This document shows, one piece after another, positions 1 through 8,466 of a DNA stretch of 64,000 nt. The translations under genes and the position numbers were made by a program. The stretch is from Dyadobacter sp. CY323 (GTDB taxonomy: Bacteria; Bacteroidota; Bacteroidia; Cytophagales; Spirosomataceae): contig NZ_JAJUXH010000002.1 in assembly GCF_021390245.1 (NCBI RefSeq), forward strand, positions 186,001-250,000. Reading direction: 5' to 3'. Position 1 is the first letter of the stretch, and every line of letters starts with the position of its first letter. Under the pieces are notes generated by a model, which worked only from the letters and a program-made list of their open reading frames with translations, did no database searches and was not told the DNA's origin.

Positions 1-382
1 GCTCCATTTCAGCGATCAGATCTGAATCGTCGAGCTTGAAAAGCAGCGTTCCGGCGGTGACGAATTTTCCTTCTTTGGCCAGAACGGAAACCACTTTACG
101 GTTCAGCTCACTGGTAATACTGACGTCCTGATAAGCCAGCAACGTCCCGGAAACAGTCATTTCATCATTCAGCGATTCGGAGCGCAGTACTTGACCGTCG
201 ACCGGAACGCCGGTCGACGGGACGCCGGGCGCCGGGACGCCCGATGGTTTCGAGACTTCAACGGCGGCTTTCTTCGGAACACCGTCTTCGGATGTGTATC
301 CTTTTATGAATACGGATAAGAGTATCACGCCTGTAATGATCAGGCCTGACACGATTTTGGCAGAGTGAATTGTTTTGTCCAT
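1..382 (-). CDS. Efflux periplasmic adaptor (HlyD/MFP family), N-terminal part
   Basis: This is the first 127 residues of a membrane-fusion protein, which in this family links an inner-membrane pump to an outer-membrane channel; the gene runs off the left edge. From the ATG at 382-380 one sees a short cytoplasmic tail, a single membrane segment (about residues 9-27), a flexible Pro/Gly linker with GVP triplets (residues 48-60), and the lipoyl-like hairpin half (residues 88-125, including SITSELNRKVVSVLAKEGK) that leads into the coiled coil. It lies downstream of an ArsR-family gene on the same strand, and a perfect inverted repeat sits in its promoter region, so control by that regulator is likely. 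The pump substrate cannot be read from this fragment; a metal is the inference from the regulator. Confidence 0.85.
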   Translation of the reverse strand, partial: MDKTIHSAKIVSGLIITGVILLSVFIKGYTSEDGVPKKAAVEVSKPSGVPAPGVPSTGVPVDGQVLRSESLNDEMTVSGTLLAYQDVSITSELNRKVVSVLAKEGKFVTAGTLLFKLDDSDLIAEME

Positions 383-491
383 GAGTATTTATTTAAATAT
401 TTAAATGTGTCGATTTGTTTGATTAGACTCGGCAAGTTTTGAAAACTTGCCAGGTCTGGCGTAGGCCTATGTAACCGTTGGTTTATTTATT

Positions 492-517
492 AATATATTG
501 AAATGTATCAATATATT
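492..517. promoter_or_regulatory. Probable ArsR operator upstream of the efflux gene
   Basis: A perfect 10-bp inverted repeat, AATATATTGA and TCAATATATT, is separated by 6 bp. It lies between the stop of the ArsR gene (531) and the start of the efflux adaptor (382). AT-rich hyphenated palindromes are the usual binding sites of ArsR/SmtB repressors. A near-identical site with the same 6-bp spacer occurs at 811-836 upstream of the regulator itself. Confidence 0.6.
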
Positions 518-530
518 CGGGTAAAAAATT

Positions 531-806
531 TTAAACTTTCAGCGTATTCAGGAATTGTACATATTCGTCCAATACACTTTCGTTCAGTTTATATTTCACA
601 TTTCTACCTTCTTTATCCACCACGATCAGGTCGGCATCTGATAGTTGTTTTACGTGATGTGAAATAGAGGGTTGTGTTAGGTCGATGAAGTCGGAGATTT
701 CGTGACAGTACAAACAGTTTTCTTTTTCCTTCAACTGCTGTAAAATAGCAATGCGGCTTGGATCACTCAATGCTTTCGATATCCGCTCCACTTTCCGAAC
801 CTCCAT
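531..806 (-). CDS. ArsR/SmtB-family metal-responsive-type repressor
   Basis: This 91-residue winged-helix protein should bind DNA as a dimer and leave it when an effector binds. The helix-turn-helix is around residues 31-65, with the family pattern TQPSISHHVKQL in the recognition helix. Cys31 and Cys34 (CLYCHEI) sit at the start of the helix where ArsR-type proteins carry their CxC metal site, which suggests a thiophilic metal, although the spacing is not the classic ELCVCDL. The ATG at 806 is preferred to the one at 857: residues encoded before 806 do not look like the family, and that stretch holds an operator-like repeat. It precedes an efflux adaptor gene on the same strand and probably represses both it and itself. 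Confidence 0.85.
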   Translation of the reverse strand: MEVRKVERISKALSDPSRIAILQQLKEKENCLYCHEISDFIDLTQPSISHHVKQLSDADLIVVDKEGRNVKYKLNESVLDEYVQFLNTLKV

Positions 807-810
807 GACC

Positions 811-836
811 GATATATAGATAAATTTGAATATATT
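811..836. promoter_or_regulatory. Second ArsR operator-like site, upstream of the regulator
   Basis: GATATATAGA, a 6-bp spacer, then TGAATATATT. Compared with the perfect site at 492-517 this matches 17 of 20 arm positions with the same spacing. It ends 5 bp upstream of the preferred start codon at 806, the right place for autoregulation. Confidence 0.45.
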
Positions 837-927
837 AATATTGTACCGTGCGGACATTACATTTCCGAAGAAAGAATAATTCCCGAAGTTGAATTTTTTT
901 TAGGTTAATCTCAAAAACTTCCCTCAA

Positions 928-1314
928 CTACACCCGATCCAAAATAAAATTTCCGTCAATGCCGAGCTTTTGGTGGATGGCTTTGAGAAAAGGGACGTCG
1001 GGTTCACGTTTCCCGTTCAGTATCTGGGAAATCTTTGCCTGCCCCATCCCAAACATCTCGGCTAATTTGCCCTGCGTAATGTTGAGCTCATTGATTTTTT
1101 GCTGTACGATCACATTAATCGTAACCGTCAATGGCATCACATTGAGAACATTATCCTCATAATCTTCTGCCAGTAATGTCAACTTATGTAGTTCCTCCGA
1201 TTCATTTTCACTCAGCCCATGAAAGCCCCCCAACTCTGTTGCTTTTTGAATGTAATTTTCAATCAGCTTCATCAACTGTTTGTATTGTCCATCATTCCTA
1301 ATCTTATCAAGCAT
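928..1314 (-). CDS. higA: HigA-type antitoxin (XRE helix-turn-helix)
   Basis: This 128-residue protein should neutralise the HigB-type toxin encoded just upstream and repress the operon. The N-terminal 60 residues are the acidic toxin-binding part (LSENESEELHKLTLLAEDYED), followed by an XRE helix-turn-helix at about residues 70-120 with NITQGKLAEMFGMGQAKIS and a closing ILNGKREP. Its ATG at 1314 lies 10 bp after the restored toxin stop at 1325-1327. Because the toxin gene has lost a base, the antitoxin frame is open back to 1632, giving an apparent 234-residue toxin-antitoxin fusion; the internal ATG is the family start. The coding sequence itself looks intact. Confidence 0.85.
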   Translation of the reverse strand: MLDKIRNDGQYKQLMKLIENYIQKATELGGFHGLSENESEELHKLTLLAEDYEDNVLNVMPLTVTINVIVQQKINELNITQGKLAEMFGMGQAKISQILNGKREPDVPFLKAIHQKLGIDGNFILDRV

Positions 1315-1324
1315 AACGTTGTGT

Positions 1325-1617
1325 TTAAATTTTCGAACAATTGATCTTGTCATATTCCAGATGCGTACCCACAAACCTGATGTAAACAGTCCTCTACTGA
1401 AATGGATCATCGCTACCAGGCGGTGATAATTTCCTTTTATGTTAAATACAAATCTGTCATTTCCTACCGCATCGACGGAGTTGAATGAATCTTTAACATT
1501 AGCGAACATTCCGCAACTACTGTTTCTGGTGAGTTGATACCAGTGATTTAATGGATCAGCCGCGTCAGGATGTAACTTAACAAAATCGGATAGTGTGGAT
1601 TTAGCAATAATAACCAT
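1325..1617 (-). pseudogene. higB: HigB-type mRNA-interferase toxin, frameshifted near residue 76
   Basis: The first 76 residues match the HigB toxin family (KSTLSDFVKLHPDAADPL, FNSVDAVGNDRFVFNIKG, YRLVAMIHFSRG). After the glycine codon at about 1392-1390 the frame goes wrong. Inserting one base restores the family C-terminus TVYIRFVGTHLEYDKINCSK and a TAA stop at 1325-1327, 10 bp before higA. As sequenced, translation runs through into higA in frame and the toxin loses the C-terminal region that carries catalytic residues in HigB proteins. The lesion is either a real inactivating deletion or a sequence error; there is no long homopolymer at the site. The start could also be the ATG at 1632. 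Confidence 0.8.
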
Positions 1618-1630
1618 TAACAAATTTATC

Positions 1631-1669
1631 ATTTTTCATTTTTAAAAAATATTTCAAAAAATGAAAAAT
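1631..1669. promoter_or_regulatory. Probable higBA operator (13-bp perfect inverted repeat)
   Basis: ATTTTTCATTTTT (1631-1643) and its exact reverse complement (1657-1669) are separated by 13 bp, at the start of the higBA genes. HigA antitoxins bind palindromes at this position to autoregulate, so this is the natural operator; the assignment is by position only. Confidence 0.5.
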
Positions 1670-1743
1670 AGCTGGATTGTGTAAGTGCCTCTCAGGCACA
1701 GTTATTTTATACCCGCATTACACTTCATCAACAACCTGAAATC

Positions 1744-2010
1744 ATGGACATTTACCAATTCGCAACCGTGTATTTAGACCATAGTCACAGCGATTATGAC
1801 CCGGCTGCACCGGACGAAACGCCACCTTACGATCCACGCCCGGAGGTACCTTCCCGAGATATTCCGGAAGAAACCCCGCCTTTTGAACGAGATCCGGAAA
1901 CCCCACCGGTGGAACCTACTCCCGAAATGCCGCCGATAGAACCCGTTGTTCCGGAAGTGGAACCATTACGTGATCCGGGCGGTGAACCCGATATTCCCGC
2001 CTTTAATTGA
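1744..2010 (+). CDS. Small proline- and acid-rich protein of unknown function
   Basis: This 88-residue reading frame begins MDIYQFATVYLDHSHSDYD and continues as a low-complexity tail rich in Pro, Glu and Asp with near-repeats of ETPP and EMPP (roughly residues 25-85). It has no signal peptide, membrane segment or recognisable fold; the tail is expected to be extended and disordered. It is the only plausible gene between higBA and the macro-domain gene and ends 10 bp before the convergent stop of the latter. A small hairpin (GTGCCT, CTC loop, AGGCAC) lies at 1685-1699 in its leader. The consistent composition argues for a real gene, but no function can be given. Confidence 0.55.
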   Translation: MDIYQFATVYLDHSHSDYDPAAPDETPPYDPRPEVPSRDIPEETPPFERDPETPPVEPTPEMPPIEPVVPEVEPLRDPGGEPDIPAFN

Positions 2011-2020
2011 AATCATCTTG

Positions 2021-2548
2021 TCAGGAATCCATATCTGCCGCTTTCACCTCGGGAAATTTTGCGAGGTGCAGGTAATTTTCCTGGTCGAAGCAAACAAAAA
2101 TCACCGATTCGACGAGCTCATTTTGGGAAAGGAATTGCGTCACTGTTTCCACAGCTATTTGCGCAGCTTCTGGTTTGGGATAGCCGTAAACTCCCGTGCT
2201 GATATTTGGGAACGCAATGGTTTTGCAACCATTCCTGACCGCTAATCCGAGGGAATTACGATAACAATCAGCCAGTTTTTCGGCCTCGTCTTTCGTACCG
2301 CCATACCATACTGGCCCAACCGTGTGGATGACGAATTTGGCTGGCATTTGGCCGGCTGTTGTGATCACCGCCTCACCCGTTCTACAACCTCCTATTTTTC
2401 TGCATTCTCTCAATATTTCTGGCCCGCCTGCCCGGTGAATTGCCCCATCCACACCGCCGCCTCCCATTAGTGACGAATTTGCAGCATTTACAATTGCATC
2501 AACCTGCAACTGCGTGATATCTCCTTTAATAAGTTTGATCCGGTCCAT
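2021..2548 (-). CDS. Macro-domain ADP-ribose hydrolase/binding protein (YmdB-like)
   Basis: This 175-residue protein is a single macro domain, the fold that binds ADP-ribose and often removes it from proteins or from O-acetyl-ADP-ribose. The ligand-binding motifs are clear: [19 protein letters not shown] near the N-terminus, the glycine-rich [14 protein letters not shown] loop, and [12 protein letters not shown] for the distal phosphate and ribose. The length is typical of YmdB-type enzymes. Start and stop are well defined and it converges with the proline-rich gene. No partner transferase is encoded nearby, so a housekeeping role is as likely as a link to a toxin system. Confidence 0.92.
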   Translation of the reverse strand: MDRIKLIKGDITQLQVDAIVNAANSSLMGGGGVDGAIHRAGGPEILRECRKIGGCRTGEAVITTAGQMPAKFVIHTVGPVWYGGTKDEAEKLADCYRNSLGLAVRNGCKTIAFPNISTGVYGYPKPEAAQIAVETVTQFLSQNELVESVIFVCFDQENYLHLAKFPEVKAADMDS

Positions 2549-2724
2549 TTCATGTGTTTATTTTCTCAAACACTGAAAATACCATTCCTGAACAAATGAG
2601 TTCGTCTGTAAAGGTTCGATAGCACACCGGCTCAATCGCTACAACACATCATGGAATCTTCGATAGCATAAATTCTAGAAGTACGAATAATTACTATATT
2701 GAATCGCTTTTCATCCTCTTCTCT

Positions 2725-5700
2725 ATGAAATATATTTTACTCTTGTTGTTAACCGTATTCAGTGTATCAGCCTTTGCGCAAACATACCGCGCGCTGTCGG
2801 GTAAAATTGAAGCTGAGAGCTATGACGCCATTCATGGCGCGGGAACGGAAACCTCCGAAGACATGGGAGGTGGCATGGATGTGGGCTGGATGAACGATAG
2901 CAGTTGGGTCGATTATCAGGTCAATGCGCCCACAGCAGGATTTTATACTTTCAAAATCAGGATTGCGAACGGTTTCAGCGACCAGGCTACTCTGCAAATC
3001 AATTCATCCGATGGAACGGTACTTGCGCAAAAAGTGCTTCCCCGAACCGGTGGAATGCAGGGCTGGACCACGGTAACGATGTTCGCGGCATTACCTGCCG
3101 GAAATCAGACACTACGTTTTTACGCCGAAAAAGGTGTGTTTTCATTCAACTGGTTTGAGGCAACGCCAGCATCGGTGACTTTGCCGGGCAAGATCGAAGC
3201 CGAGAATTTTGATGTGGCCAGTCATGTCAGAAATGAATCCACATCCGACCTGGAAGGCGGCATGCATGTGACGGATATTGACGATCAGGATTGGCTGGAT
3301 TACAATGTAAACATCTCTTCTTCTAACACTTACACATTCTTTTTCCGGGTTTCGAATGCCTGGGGCAACGGAAATATTGAAATTATTGACAACTATGGCC
3401 CGGCAATCGCCAATGTACGTATCCCGAGGACCGGCGGCTGGCAAAATTTCGTGACGGTAAGCGCTACTGCAACCTTATCGGCAGGAAGTCATATCCTCCG
3501 CATTCATGCGCCGCAGGGTGCATTCAACTTAAATTGGTTTCACGTTTCAGCTTCTCCGTTGCAATTCGCGAAAAATCTTCCGGGAAAGATTGAAAGTGAG
3601 GATTTTCACGCAATCAGCGGCATTGAAATAGAAACGACCGGTGATACCGGCAGCGGTTTGAATATAGGCAGTCTCGATAGTGGGGACTGGATGGACTACC
3701 AGGTGAATGTGCCGTATTCCGGAAGTTACAATTTTGGATTTCGTGTCGCCTCTGCAAATGGTACGGGCAATCTGCAGGTGAAAAATGCTGCCGGAGCTGT
3801 TTTGGGACAAATAAATGTTCCGTGGACCGGCGGCTGGCAGACTTATAATACCATTGAAACAACAATCAATCTGACGGCAGGCCAGCAGGTTTTAAGACTG
3901 TATACAAATCAGGGCGGATTCAATTTCAACTGGTTAGAGGCGACACTTGGCGGGACACCGGTGCCGAACAAAATTGAGGCAGAAAATTTCGATCTCGCCA
4001 GCAATGTGACTACTGAAAATACGCAGGATGTGGGCGGCGGAATGCATGTCGGCTCCATCAACGACAACGATTGGCTCGACTACAACATCATCGTTCCCGA
4101 AACAGGTACTTATTCCTTTTATTTCCGGGTTGCGAACAGCTGGGGGAACGGCGTCATTGAGATTAAAGACGGCATTGCCGGGCCTGTGATCGGGCAGGTG
4201 AGTGTTCCTAAAACCAGCGGCTGGCAAACTTTCGCGACCGTGAGCACAACCGCGAGTTTATCAGCAGGAAATCACACCATCCGCCTCATTGCCCCACAAG
4301 GTGAATTCAACCTAAATTGGATCGAGATTGCAGGTGAAGTTCCGCTTTTGACCAAAACATTACCCGGAAAAATAGAGGCTGAGAATTTTGACGGAACGAC
4401 TTCGGTGAATCTGGAAACGACCGGCGATGCAGATGGTGCATTAAATATTGGTAGTATTGACGACGGGGACTGGCTGGACTATCATGTCAACGTGCAGGCT
4501 GCGGGGACTTATACCTTCCACTTTCGTGTCGCGACGGCAAATGGGGGCGGAAATCTGCAGATCAGAAACAGTGCGGGCAGCATTTTAGGACAAATAGAAA
4601 TTCCCTGGACCGGCGGTTGGCAGACTTATCAAACGATCAGTACCGTGGCGTCGCTACCTGCCGGAAATCAGCTGATCCGACTTCATGTGAATCGTGGAGG
4701 TTTTAATTTCAACTGGTTTGAGGCACAACCGGGTAATAACCTCCCGAAACCCGCACCCGTCATTTCGTTTGGCGCATTCGTATCAAAAACCGTTTCCGAT
4801 GCTCCTTTTGACCTCATAGCCACCAGTACCAATAACGAAACGGAGATCAAATTTGCTTCTTCCAACAATGCGGTCGTTTCGGTAGCGAAAGTGGGCGGCA
4901 GCTGGAAAGCAACTATTACGGGCATTGGGACTGCATCCATTACTGCTTCACAAATTGCCACTACCTCATTTTCGAACGTGGAAGTTTCGCAGACATTGGT
5001 TGTCGATTCATCGTCTCCCTCCGGCGCCGCCAAAATTGCGATCGACGGGAAACGCTGGTACCAGCTGACCAACGCTGCATTTACATTAGAGGCGCTTTTC
5101 GACGGGGTTACACAGGTAAATCTCCATACCGGCTGGGGGAAGATATTGAATGAATACGAGGCATATTATCCTTTGCTTGAAGGAGAGGAAATGAGCATTG
5201 AAAGTATCAAATTCTTTGATTTGGAAGGTTCCACCCCGGATAATCCATTCACACTCTCGGTGATTACGGATCAGTGGGAACGCATTCAGATTGCCTCATT
5301 TAAAGGATATGAGTACAATGGCTGGGTCGGCCCAAATCCGGATAACAATGCAACCGGCAATGCAAAATTCAAACTGCCCACGGCCGTTGGAAACATCCGA
5401 TACCTGGTATTAAATATCAAAGGAATCAATCCGACTGAAATAGAACTGTATGGTTCCTATACCCCGCCGACACAAACGGCTGCCCCCGTGCCGCACAAAT
5501 CGGTCAAACTGGGCGATACTTTCGGCGTAAATGGATATGAATGGAATTTTGAACTTGGTATTGATCCGGGCAAGATCCATGAACCGATGATGGAAATGGC
5601 CAAAAGTTTCAGCGGTTTCAGACATTATATGGACTGGCAAAAGCTGGAACATATGGAAGGATCATATTCTTTCAATCCGACGATAGCCGGCGGCTGGAAT

Positions 5701-7287
5701 TACGATGTGATTTATGAACGCTGCAAAGCCGAAAACATCGAAGTCCTGGCCTGCCTGAAAACGTTACCAGACTGGATGCTGGACACTTATCCGCCGTCTG
5801 AGAAGGATAGTGAGAATGTCCCCGTTCGTTTTGGAAAAGATTTCAGCGACCCGCTTTCTTACATTGAACAGGCCAGAGTAGGTTTTCAATATGCAGCACG
5901 TTATGGCAGCAATGCAATGGTCGACCCTGCATTGGTGAGTACGCACAATACTCCTCGCTGGAACCATGATACGCCGAACGAGGTAAAAATCGGCCTGAAC
6001 CTGGTCAAATACATGGAATGTGATAATGAGCGTGATAAATGGTGGAAAGGACGAAAAGGCTACCAGACTGCGCGGGAATATGCGGCGAATTTATCTGCAT
6101 TTTATGACGGACATAAAAATACAATGGGTGCAGGTGTCGGGATCAAAAATGCAGATCCGAATATGAACGTCGTGATCGCTGGATTGGTAACAGGCCCGGA
6201 TTATGTAAAAGGAATGGTGGACTGGTGCAAAGAATTTCGTGGCTACCACGCGGATGGCACCGTAAACTTGTGCTGGGATATCGTCAATTTCCACTTGTAC
6301 ATTGATAATGGATCCATGACCCAAAGCGGAACGTCGGGCCGGGGCTCGTATCCCGAAATACCGGCGGCGCGGAAGGTAATGGACGATTTTGTAAAAACAT
6401 CGCATGAAGTATCGAATGGTATGCCGGTATGGCTTTCCGAAACAGGGTATGATGTCAATCAGGGAAGTCCGCTGAAAGCAATCCCGATTGGTAACAAATC
6501 GGAACTGCACACGCAGGCCGACTGGATTTTGAGAACTTCACTGGTATCTGCGCGTGCAGGTATCGAGAAAGTTTTCTACTACCAGATGTACGACGACAAT
6601 GCAAGTGCAGGCATGTTCGGAACGACCGGCTTGCTCAACCTGGATAACACCCGCAGGCCCGCCGCTGACTATTTATATCAGGTAAAAAAACAGTTTGGTG
6701 AATATTTATACAAAGAAACCTTGCACAATGACCCGATCGTGGATCGCTATGAGCTGAACGGAACATCGCTTTTCGTACTGACTGTGCCCGATGAAATCGG
6801 AAGAACAGAAGAATACGAGCTCAATCTCGCTGGAAACGGGGTTGCAAAGGTTTATACGCCACGAATTGGAAGTACTACCATGGCATTGCAGGAACTTCCG
6901 ATTACGAATGGAAAAGTGAAGGTCATTGCTGGCGAAACGCCGATCTTTGTCATCGGGAGCAACCCGTCGAATGCAAGAACGGCAGCAACAGAAAGTGCCG
7001 CCCCCGTTTTGATTACTGAAGATCAGACCAATGTCGCCGTGACTGTGTATCCCAACCCGACAACCGATTTCATCAGCGTGGATTTGTCAAACCAGATCGT
7101 TGGTAGTGTGGAGATCAAGGTTTTTGACGCAAGTTCAGGCAGACTTCACTACAAATCTCTGATTAACAAGACAGGTAGTAAGTTTTCGCACAAAGTGAAC
7201 CTTTCGAATTTACCGGCGAGTTTGTACATTGTTCAGGTGAGCCAGGAGCAGGAGCATTCGTTCAGAAAAGTCGCCAAATTACACTAG
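2725..7287 (+). CDS. Secreted multimodular glycoside hydrolase, five CBM6-like modules, type IX sorted
   Basis: A 1520-residue secreted polysaccharide-degrading enzyme. Order: signal peptide (1-19); five CBM6-like modules starting near residues 22, 153, 285, 413 and 547, each with a KIEAENF-type start and an NWFE/NWIE-type end; a Big_2-like Ig domain (about 675-765); a beta-sandwich region (770-912); a TIM-barrel catalytic domain (925-1412); and a type IX secretion C-terminal domain starting at VYPNPTTDF (1442). Likely catalytic acids are Glu1102 (CDNERDK, acid/base) and Glu1239 (LSETGYD, nucleophile), as expected for a GH-A clan retaining enzyme. I cannot assign the CAZy family; GH39 or GH5 relatives are possible. 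Modules 2 and 4, and 3 and 5, resemble each other most. The gene stands alone and its stop overlaps that of the convergent AraC gene. Confidence 0.88.
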   Translation: MKYILLLLLTVFSVSAFAQTYRALSGKIEAESYDAIHGAGTETSEDMGGGMDVGWMNDSSWVDYQVNAPTAGFYTFKIRIANGFSDQATLQINSSDGTVLAQKVLPRTGGMQGWTTVTMFAALPAGNQTLRFYAEKGVFSFNWFEATPASVTLPGKIEAENFDVASHVRNESTSDLEGGMHVTDIDDQDWLDYNVNISSSNTYTFFFRVSNAWGNGNIEIIDNYGPAIANVRIPRTGGWQNFVTVSATATLSAGSHILRIHAPQGAFNLNWFHVSASPLQFAKNLPGKIESEDFHAISGIEIETTGDTGSGLNIGSLDSGDWMDYQVNVPYSGSYNFGFRVASANGTGNLQVKNAAGAVLGQINVPWTGGWQTYNTIETTINLTAGQQVLRLYTNQGGFNFNWLEATLGGTPVPNKIEAENFDLASNVTTENTQDVGGGMHVGSINDNDWLDYNIIVPETGTYSFYFRVANSWGNGVIEIKDGIAGPVIGQVSVPKTSGWQTFATVSTTASLSAGNHTIRLIAPQGEFNLNWIEIAGEVPLLTKTLPGKIEAENFDGTTSVNLETTGDADGALNIGSIDDGDWLDYHVNVQAAGTYTFHFRVATANGGGNLQIRNSAGSILGQIEIPWTGGWQTYQTISTVASLPAGNQLIRLHVNRGGFNFNWFEAQPGNNLPKPAPVISFGAFVSKTVSDAPFDLIATSTNNETEIKFASSNNAVVSVAKVGGSWKATITGIGTASITASQIATTSFSNVEVSQTLVVDSSSPSGAAKIAIDGKRWYQLTNAAFTLEALFDGVTQVNLHTGWGKILNEYEAYYPLLEGEEMSIESIKFFDLEGSTPDNPFTLSVITDQWERIQIASFKGYEYNGWVGPNPDNNATGNAKFKLPTAVGNIRYLVLNIKGINPTEIELYGSYTPPTQTAAPVPHKSVKLGDTFGVNGYEWNFELGIDPGKIHEPMMEMAKSFSGFRHYMDWQKLEHMEGSYSFNPTIAGGWNYDVIYERCKAENIEVLACLKTLPDWMLDTYPPSEKDSENVPVRFGKDFSDPLSYIEQARVGFQYAARYGSNAMVDPALVSTHNTPRWNHDTPNEVKIGLNLVKYMECDNERDKWWKGRKGYQTAREYAANLSAFYDGHKNTMGAGVGIKNADPNMNVVIAGLVTGPDYVKGMVDWCKEFRGYHADGTVNLCWDIVNFHLYIDNGSMTQSGTSGRGSYPEIPAARKVMDDFVKTSHEVSNGMPVWLSETGYDVNQGSPLKAIPIGNKSELHTQADWILRTSLVSARAGIEKVFYYQMYDDNASAGMFGTTGLLNLDNTRRPAADYLYQVKKQFGEYLYKETLHNDPIVDRYELNGTSLFVLTVPDEIGRTEEYELNLAGNGVAKVYTPRIGSTTMALQELPITNGKVKVIAGETPIFVIGSNPSNARTAATESAAPVLITEDQTNVAVTVYPNPTTDFISVDLSNQIVGSVEIKVFDASSGRLHYKSLINKTGSKFSHKVNLSNLPASLYIVQVSQEQEHSFRKVAKLH

Positions 7288-8279
7288 ATCCGGGCCATTC
7301 TGCTGCCGCTGTCGAGCCGCGCGATGTTGAATTTATCCCTGTATTCCTTCGGTGTAACTCCGGTACTTTTTTTGAACAACTGACGAAAGGATTTGAGGTC
7401 GTTATACCCGGAATTCAGCATCACTTCGAGCACACTCTGATCGGTTTGGGCTAATAATTTTTTGGCTGCCTCGATCCTGGTTCGCTGCAGATATTCGATC
7501 GGAGTAACTCCTATTGCTTGCTTAAATCGACGAACCACATTGCGTCGACTGGCAGGAATATCCTGGATTAATGTCTCAATCGTACTTCCTTCCTGATATT
7601 CTTTTTCAATTTTTTGCTGCGCCATATTCACCAATCCATCGCCGTGATTTTGTTTGGGTGCAAACGTTCCGAAATAGGTTTGCTGCTCACGATCCATATC
7701 GATCGCGAACATTTTAGCGGTTTTGAGCGTGAGGTCTTTTCCGCAACGCTGCCGGATGAGGTACAACATCAAATGGAAACTGCTCGTCGCGCCGCCACTG
7801 GTATAAATCCCCCGGTCATCGGTAACGACGGCATCACTTTTCATGATTACTTCCGGAAAATTGGACGCAAGTGCCTGGGCGGAGTCAATATGTGTCGTCG
7901 CTTCTTTTCCATTTAATAATCCGGCTGCTGCGAGTAAAAAGGCTCCGGTACAAAAGCTGGCGATTTCGGCGCCATTCTGGTGTTGTTTCCACAGCCAGGG
8001 AATGAACATTTTATTATTTGTAATCGATACTGCCAGATCTCCCGCCCCAAATGCGGGCACAAGAATGAGGTCCATTTGCGGCGACGAGTGAATGGATTTC
8101 ATCTCATACGATCCATAATAGTTTTCCGGCTGGGGATCCTGGGAAAGCAGGTTAATGTTGAAAAAAGCAGGCTCATTTGCCTTTTCATAAAAATTATTTA
8201 CGGATTCGAAAACATCCAGAAGAGCGGCAACACTTAATAAACGATGTCTGTTTGTAATTAAAAGACCTAATTGTACCAT
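7284..8279 (-). CDS. AraC-family regulator with N-terminal DJ-1/PfpI domain (FtrA/GlxA type)
   Basis: This 331-residue transcription factor has a class-I glutamine-amidotransferase-like domain (about residues 1-195) followed by a two-helix-turn-helix AraC domain (about 225-325). The nucleophile-elbow sequence ASFCTGAFLLAAAG is present, though in this family the domain senses a ligand rather than acting as a known enzyme. The AraC part shows PASRRNVVRRFKQAIGVTP and SGYNDLKSFRQLFKKSTGVTP. It converges on the glycoside hydrolase gene with a 4-bp overlap in which both stop codons share CTAG. It is divergent from the DUF1579 gene across about 190 bp. Its target is not known. Confidence 0.93.
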   Translation of the reverse strand: MVQLGLLITNRHRLLSVAALLDVFESVNNFYEKANEPAFFNINLLSQDPQPENYYGSYEMKSIHSSPQMDLILVPAFGAGDLAVSITNNKMFIPWLWKQHQNGAEIASFCTGAFLLAAAGLLNGKEATTHIDSAQALASNFPEVIMKSDAVVTDDRGIYTSGGATSSFHLMLYLIRQRCGKDLTLKTAKMFAIDMDREQQTYFGTFAPKQNHGDGLVNMAQQKIEKEYQEGSTIETLIQDIPASRRNVVRRFKQAIGVTPIEYLQRTRIEAAKKLLAQTDQSVLEVMLNSGYNDLKSFRQLFKKSTGVTPKEYRDKFNIARLDSGSRMARI

Positions 8280-8466
8280 GTGAACGATGGATTAATTGCA
8301 GACGAATTTGGACGAAGCGGCTGCCAATATAGAAATTTTTGTCTCAAATACCCCCATTTGTTCTTTATCATGAAGTGCCATACGGATGCATGGACAAGTA
8401 TACTAACCTTCCTAAATTCCTGTACTTTGGTAATTCCTATTGTAGCACTCTCAATCAATACAAACT

